A stretch of DNA of 64,000 nt. It comes from Bacillota bacterium. GTDB taxonomy: Bacteria; Bacillota; Negativicutes; CTSoil-072. Location of the stretch: NCBI GenBank assembly GCA_017889545.1, contig JAGFZV010000015.1:1-64000 (forward strand). Direction: 5' to 3'. Below, piece by piece: positions 59,325 to 64,000 of this stretch. Within the stretch, counting starts at the first letter, position 1, and every line of letters begins with the position of its first letter. The notes beneath the pieces are model-generated. The model saw only the letters and a program-made list of their open reading frames with translations, was not told where the DNA came from and ran no database searches. A program made the translations under genes and the position numbers.

Positions 59325-62300
59325 GGCACCCATAACCTGCCTAATATAGGATCAAGACAAATAGTTCCATCAAGATTATCTTCTACTATGTTCATGATCC
59401 GTAAATATTGCATCGCATTGTCTACTTCTACTGCTGTTAATGCCGGTTGTCCGAGAAATTCACTAAAGTCTTCCTCCGTTAACAAATCCGCAGGCACGAA
59501 ATGTTCCTCATTAAAAAATTTAATTAATCTTTCTATTCTCTGATCCTCGCACGCATGCATTTGACAAAACTTCAACTTATCTTCTGCATTGGCAAAAAGT
59601 TGCGTTGCCAATGGACGCAAATCATCCTGCTTCCTGCCTTGATTAAATAAATGCTCTAATAGAATTGTCCAACCGTTTGTAGCGTCCAATATTTTCTTAC
59701 ACACATCTTCCGAATGTAGTTTGTTTTGTTGATTGAGCCGCTCTTGTACGGCAAATTTACTCCACCGTCTGAGTGATACAATTGCTGAAACTCTATTCTC
59801 TAATCCTTCGCGGCGATATTTGGGTATTTGCAACCATTTCCATACAGCCAATGGTTGCAAAGTGAAAATAATCCTTGTTGACTGCCGTTTTCTACGATAT
59901 GCCTGTAAAAGATCACAAGCAGCCTCAACTAGTTTCGTTGGAGAATCTTCAATTCCATCCAATTCTTTGTAAATAATGACTCTCTCATACTGGTCATGTT
60001 TTTTCAAATAATCTTCAAGCCAGCGTGAAAATTTAGAAGCTGAAATAATTGTCTTGGGAACACTTTTAAATACGCCGAGTCTTTCTTTAAGCAATGTATC
60101 TGGCAGCATTCGTTTTACGGCATCTTCAACCATTGAGACTCCCAGCGCAGGTGACCCAAATATTAATTGAACACCAAAAGGATTTTGATTAATCAATCGT
60201 TCTTGCGCTTGGGTAAAAGGACTATACTGTTTCCCAACGCAATCAACAGGAGCATGAAGTCCATCGGCACTCAGGTAATCATTTTGCAACTTTAATGAAT
60301 CGAGTTCCAATAAGCGCAGTTCGATATCGTCCTTTTTGCCCATCATACGAACAACATTGGGACTTCTCAAACGATAATAGCCATCACTGTTTTTCAGCAA
60401 GACTCCCAGTCCGCACATCTCGTCCATAAGGCCTCGGAATTCATCAATCGGTACACTTTCAAAAGCAGACCGCCACCAGTACCGGACTAACCCCAAAACT
60501 TGAGCTGTTGAATACGTGTTGGCAAAATTGGCACCCGATTCAAATTGATCATGGATCATGCTCCAAGCAATAGCCTGGTACCTTTTGTCCAATGCTAATG
60601 TCCAATCAAACCGTTCCTTAAATCGTTCTCTTAACTCCGGCACCCTGTACACTGCTTCGACTTCTAAACGATCAATTACATAAGGTGGCTCATCTTTGCC
60701 CAACCGTGAGCTATTCATCCGTTTCAACAATTGCTGGCAAAATAATTGGATTAATCCCGGATGATAATTCGTATACGAAAGGATATTTAAAATAACAGAA
60801 GGATCCTTAAAGCAAAACCCTAAACTTTCAAAGGGTTTTTTGATCAATTGCTGTGCCGCATCTGGTTCTAATGGTCCAACACAAATCGGCGCTCCAAAAT
60901 GGGCTAAAGGCTGATTGCCATCGCTTTGGAAACGTTGAACACTATGCAACCCAGCAAAAACAACTTTGAAACGATGTCCCATTTCTTGCGTCAAAATACG
61001 TAATTGATCTACCACTTTGTAATTAGATCGACGATCAGCATCAAGAAAATTATCTGCCTCATCAAACAACAATAGAATTCTGGCATTGCGGGCGTTATCC
61101 ATTCTAGCACGAATCGTATTGATCAATTCTTCGATGTTGCTCGGACGCATATTCGTAGTTTCCAGCAATTCAAAACGCACAAAAGAATCCCATATTTTGA
61201 CCCAAAGCAACTCTGTGTCCAAGTTGGTTTTGGGGTCTCCAAGCAACTTTATATCCTCCACATAGGCATACTGCTCCATGCCGGGACTATGAAATTCACG
61301 TTGAACATGTCTAAGCAGCGCCGATTTTCCTAATTGGCGTCCACCATACAATAGGCAACTTCCTTCAGGCCGTTGTAAGCTTTTGGCCATTTCTCTACGC
61401 CCAAAAAACATCTCTGGCGGGACATCTCCAGCTTGAAAAGGAGTATACGGGTTTAACGTCGCAAAAGGCAGAGTACAACGGAAGAATTGAGACAATCGAT
61501 TTCTTTTATCCAATAGAAACGCTAACAAACTTTCGTCTAATACCGCAATTGCCAAGCTTCTTTCCCGACTCGCGTGGCGTAATTGACCACGAGCTCTAAT
61601 TTTGAGTCGTCCCAGATAAAAGACTATTACATTATGATTGTCAAGGCGCAGATCTCTCAACCATCCCGTAATAGTATCGGCACTCGGTCTTTCCCATAAA
61701 CAAATAACATCAACATATTCCTTTTGATAAGTACCGAATTGGGGAACAGGCGAATGGCCTCCTGCTGACATTTTGACTTGTGTGTGCAGCCAATGATCGC
61801 CTTTTTGAACGGTACTGACTATTTCCTTATCCTCTCCTGGCAAAACATTAAATCCCAAATAACTTACAATATCCCGGATCAACCGGTTCGTATTTCGACC
61901 TCCAACACCATCGCCCTTGAGAATTCGCCATGATTCTATGCCCCGCAACGCTCCATCCCTAAGGGGTTTTGGTATTTGAGAAAAATTCATGCCTAGCCAA
62001 CTGCGTTCTTGGCGAATTGCGCTGATTAATTTAGAAAAGCCACTAGTACTCAGTTCCTCAGTAATCAGACCTAATTGGTCAAGAAAATCTTTCAAGGTAA
62101 CGTCATCGGGTTCATGCAAAAAAGAGAAACTCGTTTCATCTATTTCTTTGCCCGTTTCAATCAATTCTGTTAATCGATCAAAACATTCCTGCACAGTCCT
62201 TGTATCTCGACGCTTTAAAGAGTTTTCTACAAAATCCACAATTCGCTTTTGTAAGTTAATTCCCATTTGCAAATTGTCAATTTGTAACTTTAAACTGATC

Positions 62301-64000
62301 CATTCCCCATTTAATTCGTTAATTCGTCGATTTCTGTCTGCTTCTAAACAATCCTTTACCTTTCGCAACTCAGACATAGCTTTCGCAAAATTAAGGTTGC
62401 TGGATTCCCGGTGCGCTTCCACAATCGCAAAATAGTCATTACGTTCTTCACTAATGATCCCATCAACCGTGGCTTGTTCAATATCTTGTTCAGTCGATGT
62501 AACTTCAGCCAATAAGAGCGCATTACATCCGGCTTTACGAGCTTCAACCTGTGTCACTATCTCAGCATCTTCCGGAATAAGTCGTAATAAGGAATCAATA
62601 AAACGAAAATCTTTGCTATCCATCCACCCAATTATAGCTTCTTGTACATTTCTGTTTGAGTTGGCTAAAATGATGGAAGCAATTTTCTTATTTTGCTCTA
62701 ACGATGCCTCTCCTTGATCATTCAGGTCTAATTCATATAAATAATATAGCCGCTGACGCAATTCGCTGAACAAATCCTCTGTTGTGTTGCTGGCATCCAC
62801 TGAAAAAAAAGCATCTGAGTTGACATTTTTCATTCCAAGCATCCTGCAGCATGAAGCAATAGACATTTGCAAGCACTCGGTTGCTTGTGTTAACCCTTGC
62901 TCCCCACCGTCAACAACTTCTTTCAATGAATTTAATATATCTGGCGCCTTTGCTTCAAAATCTTTTCGCAATTCACTGATCTGTTCAACCACCCAATCAC
63001 GGCCTGTTTCAAGCCTTTTTTGTTCTCTCTCCACCAAATCGCACCAGTGTTCAATTCGCATGATTGCTTCACGAATCGTCCTCAGCAACTGTTCTCTCGG
63101 TTTCCCCATTATAAGCGACCGCTTTTTAAAACTTTTCTTTGCATCAATTGCATCCACAATTGCATCCACATGATGGGCTTCTTTCCATAGCGAAATTTCT
63201 CGACGCACATCTGGAATAGATGACCTATCATCCATAATAGCTTTGTTTAATAATACCTGTAATTTGCCTTGATGACCAAGCAATTCACTCCACACGTCAC
63301 TACAACGTTTTATGGCCAATTTTTTTGAATGTGACTGTTCCAGCCAAGCCTGTATATCCTTCACAATATCTTTTATGACCATATCTTGTTCACCAATGCC
63401 AGCAGCGCCAAGAAAATCTTCTTCACGCAAACCTCGGACTCTTGAAGCAAAATTTTTAATGGTTTGGACCAAATCATGTGTAAACGGTAACAAGCTGGGT
63501 GTTTGAATCCACGCCAACATTCCAGACTCAGGCGCAATTAATGAGCAACGGATGGCAACTGCTAACATCAGGATTTCTTGATATTCATTTGCATCGGTTG
63601 TTGAAGTGCGGTGTGTAATGTCTAATAGATCATGAACTAATCCTTGGTTTTGTTGCGTTAAAATGCCAGATCCATATAGAGCGGCGACTACCAACGGGTC
63701 AACTGAACGATCGATATAATTTGTTTTCAAAGAAAGAGATAACCAATAGGCCACGGCAAAATCTTGCTTTTGTATTAATTGCCAAAACAGATCTTCCATT
63801 TTTTCTAAATTTAAGTTTTCTTCTTGCTTTGCAATTTCCTGTGTATTAATTGGGTTAGTCCCCGAAACTTCTGTTTCATCGAACGCGATTTTATTTTCTT
63901 CCTCTTGCATCTTTTTAGGGGTGAGCACAATTTCGCCTAACAATTCTTCTTCAAGCGGCTGATCTAAATCATTAGATTCGCTTTGGTCAATGATATTTTC
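59321..64000 (-). CDS. Giant STAND/AAA-like ATPase, 5' end outside the window
   Basis: At least 1,559 residues; the frame stays open to the window edge. Counting from the edge, the first 650 residues are helical. A region at about 710-820 (VSYLGFNVLPGEDKEI, then HTQVKMS) has a nuclease-like look. The ATPase follows, with Walker A GGRQLGKSA near 887 and Walker B LLLFDEADNFLD near 975, then a winged-helix-like part. At about 1,320-1,480 lies a second, degenerate NTPase unit (LIFGSPALGVSMV, RVIIYKELDG). The layout recalls signal-transducing ATPases of bacterial conflict systems. Exact family not recognised. Confidence 0.7.
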   Translation of the reverse strand, partial: ENIIDQSESNDLDQPLEEELLGEIVLTPKKMQEEENKIAFDETEVSGTNPINTQEIAKQEENLNLEKMEDLFWQLIQKQDFAVAYWLSLSLKTNYIDRSVDPLVVAALYGSGILTQQNQGLVHDLLDITHRTSTTDANEYQEILMLAVAIRCSLIAPESGMLAWIQTPSLLPFTHDLVQTIKNFASRVRGLREEDFLGAAGIGEQDMVIKDIVKDIQAWLEQSHSKKLAIKRCSDVWSELLGHQGKLQVLLNKAIMDDRSSIPDVRREISLWKEAHHVDAIVDAIDAKKSFKKRSLIMGKPREQLLRTIREAIMRIEHWCDLVEREQKRLETGRDWVVEQISELRKDFEAKAPDILNSLKEVVDGGEQGLTQATECLQMSIASCCRMLGMKNVNSDAFFSVDASNTTEDLFSELRQRLYYLYELDLNDQGEASLEQNKKIASIILANSNRNVQEAIIGWMDSKDFRFIDSLLRLIPEDAEIVTQVEARKAGCNALLLAEVTSTEQDIEQATVDGIISEERNDYFAIVEAHRESSNLNFAKAMSELRKVKDCLEADRNRRINELNGEWISLKLQIDNLQMGINLQKRIVDFVENSLKRRDTRTVQECFDRLTELIETGKEIDETSFSFLHEPDDVTLKDFLDQLGLITEELSTSGFSKLISAIRQERSWLGMNFSQIPKPLRDGALRGIESWRILKGDGVGGRNTNRLIRDIVSYLGFNVLPGEDKEIVSTVQKGDHWLHTQVKMSAGGHSPVPQFGTYQKEYVDVICLWERPSADTITGWLRDLRLDNHNVIVFYLGRLKIRARGQLRHASRERSLAIAVLDESLLAFLLDKRNRLSQFFRCTLPFATLNPYTPFQAGDVPPEMFFGRREMAKSLQRPEGSCLLYGGRQLGKSALLRHVQREFHSPGMEQYAYVEDIKLLGDPKTNLDTELLWVKIWDSFVRFELLETTNMRPSNIEELINTIRARMDNARNARILLLFDEADNFLDADRRSNYKVVDQLRILTQEMGHRFKVVFAGLHSVQRFQSDGNQPLAHFGAPICVGPLEPDAAQQLIKKPFESLGFCFKDPSVILNILSYTNYHPGLIQLFCQQLLKRMNSSRLGKDEPPYVIDRLEVEAVYRVPELRERFKERFDWTLALDKRYQAIAWSMIHDQFESGANFANTYSTAQVLGLVRYWWRSAFESVPIDEFRGLMDEMCGLGVLLKNSDGYYRLRSPNVVRMMGKKDDIELRLLELDSLKLQNDYLSADGLHAPVDCVGKQYSPFTQAQERLINQNPFGVQLIFGSPALGVSMVEDAVKRMLPDTLLKERLGVFKSVPKTIISASKFSRWLEDYLKKHDQYERVIIYKELDGIEDSPTKLVEAACDLLQAYRRKRQSTRIIFTLQPLAVWKWLQIPKYRREGLENRVSAIVSLRRWSKFAVQERLNQQNKLHSEDVCKKILDATNGWTILLEHLFNQGRKQDDLRPLATQLFANAEDKLKFCQMHACEDQRIERLIKFFNEEHFVPADLLTEEDFSEFLGQPALTAVEVDNAMQYLRIMNIVEDNLDGTICLDPILGRLWVP

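Noticed and set aside
58026-64000. Assignment of the large operon to BREX or another named defence system
   Set aside because: No PglZ, BrxL, helicase, DNA methylase or other hallmark gene was recognised; the left-hand end of the giant gene and anything beyond it are not visible.

Overview
The window looks like a chromosomal segment of an anaerobic, diderm Firmicute of the Negativicutes (Sporomusa/Pelosinus type). This is inferred from gene content, not from a marker gene: MinD-ferredoxin ATPases with NifX-like and Mrp proteins, half-size YeeE/YedE proteins, a CoA-disulfide reductase fused to sulfur-carrier domains, a fused CoA-transferase/thiolase/Hbd operon under sigma-54 control, and strong Shine-Dalgarno sites. 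No rRNA, complete tRNA, CRISPR array or intact transposase was seen.

Layout. 0.3-3.4 kb: a three-gene HlyD/FtsX-type permease/ATPase exporter. 3.5-8.4 kb: an FMN-binding membrane protein, then a CdaR-type regulator and a LarA-like racemase plus split altronate-dehydratase-like (UxaA) genes, probably a hydroxy-acid or sugar-acid catabolic cassette. 8.4-11.2 kb: a structured repeat, a small Cys-rich ORF, a ModA-like lipoprotein, and a peroxiredoxin followed by a truncated ferritin-like gene. 11.6-20.4 kb: an iron-sulfur and sulfur block made of two NifX-like proteins, an Mrp-NifX fusion, two MinD-ferredoxin ATPases, an IscU-like scaffold, DUF1847, an orphan Tat-exported ferredoxin plus cytochrome b pair, and two half-YeeE proteins. 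Near-palindromic operators are shared by two of these operons.

20.7-28.1 kb is a peptide natural-product region. A 57-residue precursor with a GG leader and a core of five Cys in alternating Ser-Cys is followed by a radical SAM/SPASM maturase, a C39-peptidase ABC exporter, and a 47-residue stub of an HlyD-like adaptor. Next comes a second unit with its own promoter: a short acidic Ser/Thr-rich peptide and a graspetide-like ATP-grasp ligase, convergent with an MsbA-like ABC exporter. In both units a hairpin separates the peptide gene from the maturase gene. This is the best candidate here for a new biosynthetic system.

28.3-37.4 kb: a six-gene C4-acyl-CoA operon (GntP-type permease, Hbd, thiolase, two paralogous CoA-transferases, SDR) with a recognisable -24/-12 promoter and an adjacent sigma-54 activator. 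37.6-40.5 kb: small proteins, a TPR protein, a zinc-finger protein and a ferritin-like protein. 40.9-44 kb: an ArsR regulator, a four-domain CoA-disulfide reductase-rhodanese-TusA-DsrE protein and a TSCPD protein. 44.1-52.1 kb: glycogen metabolism (glgB-glgA, divergent glgP, glgC), interrupted by an inverted pair of the structured repeat.

52.2-64 kb (continuing past the edge) looks like an accessory island: a Fic protein, tRNA-like fragments and gene remnants, then a tightly coupled operon of a giant ATPase (over 1,550 residues), an ATPase-like partner, a DUF1848 radical-SAM-like protein, a Rossmann/methyltransferase-like protein, a TPR-cold-shock fusion and a small protein. I do not recognise this operon as a named system; its architecture resembles conflict or defence loci.
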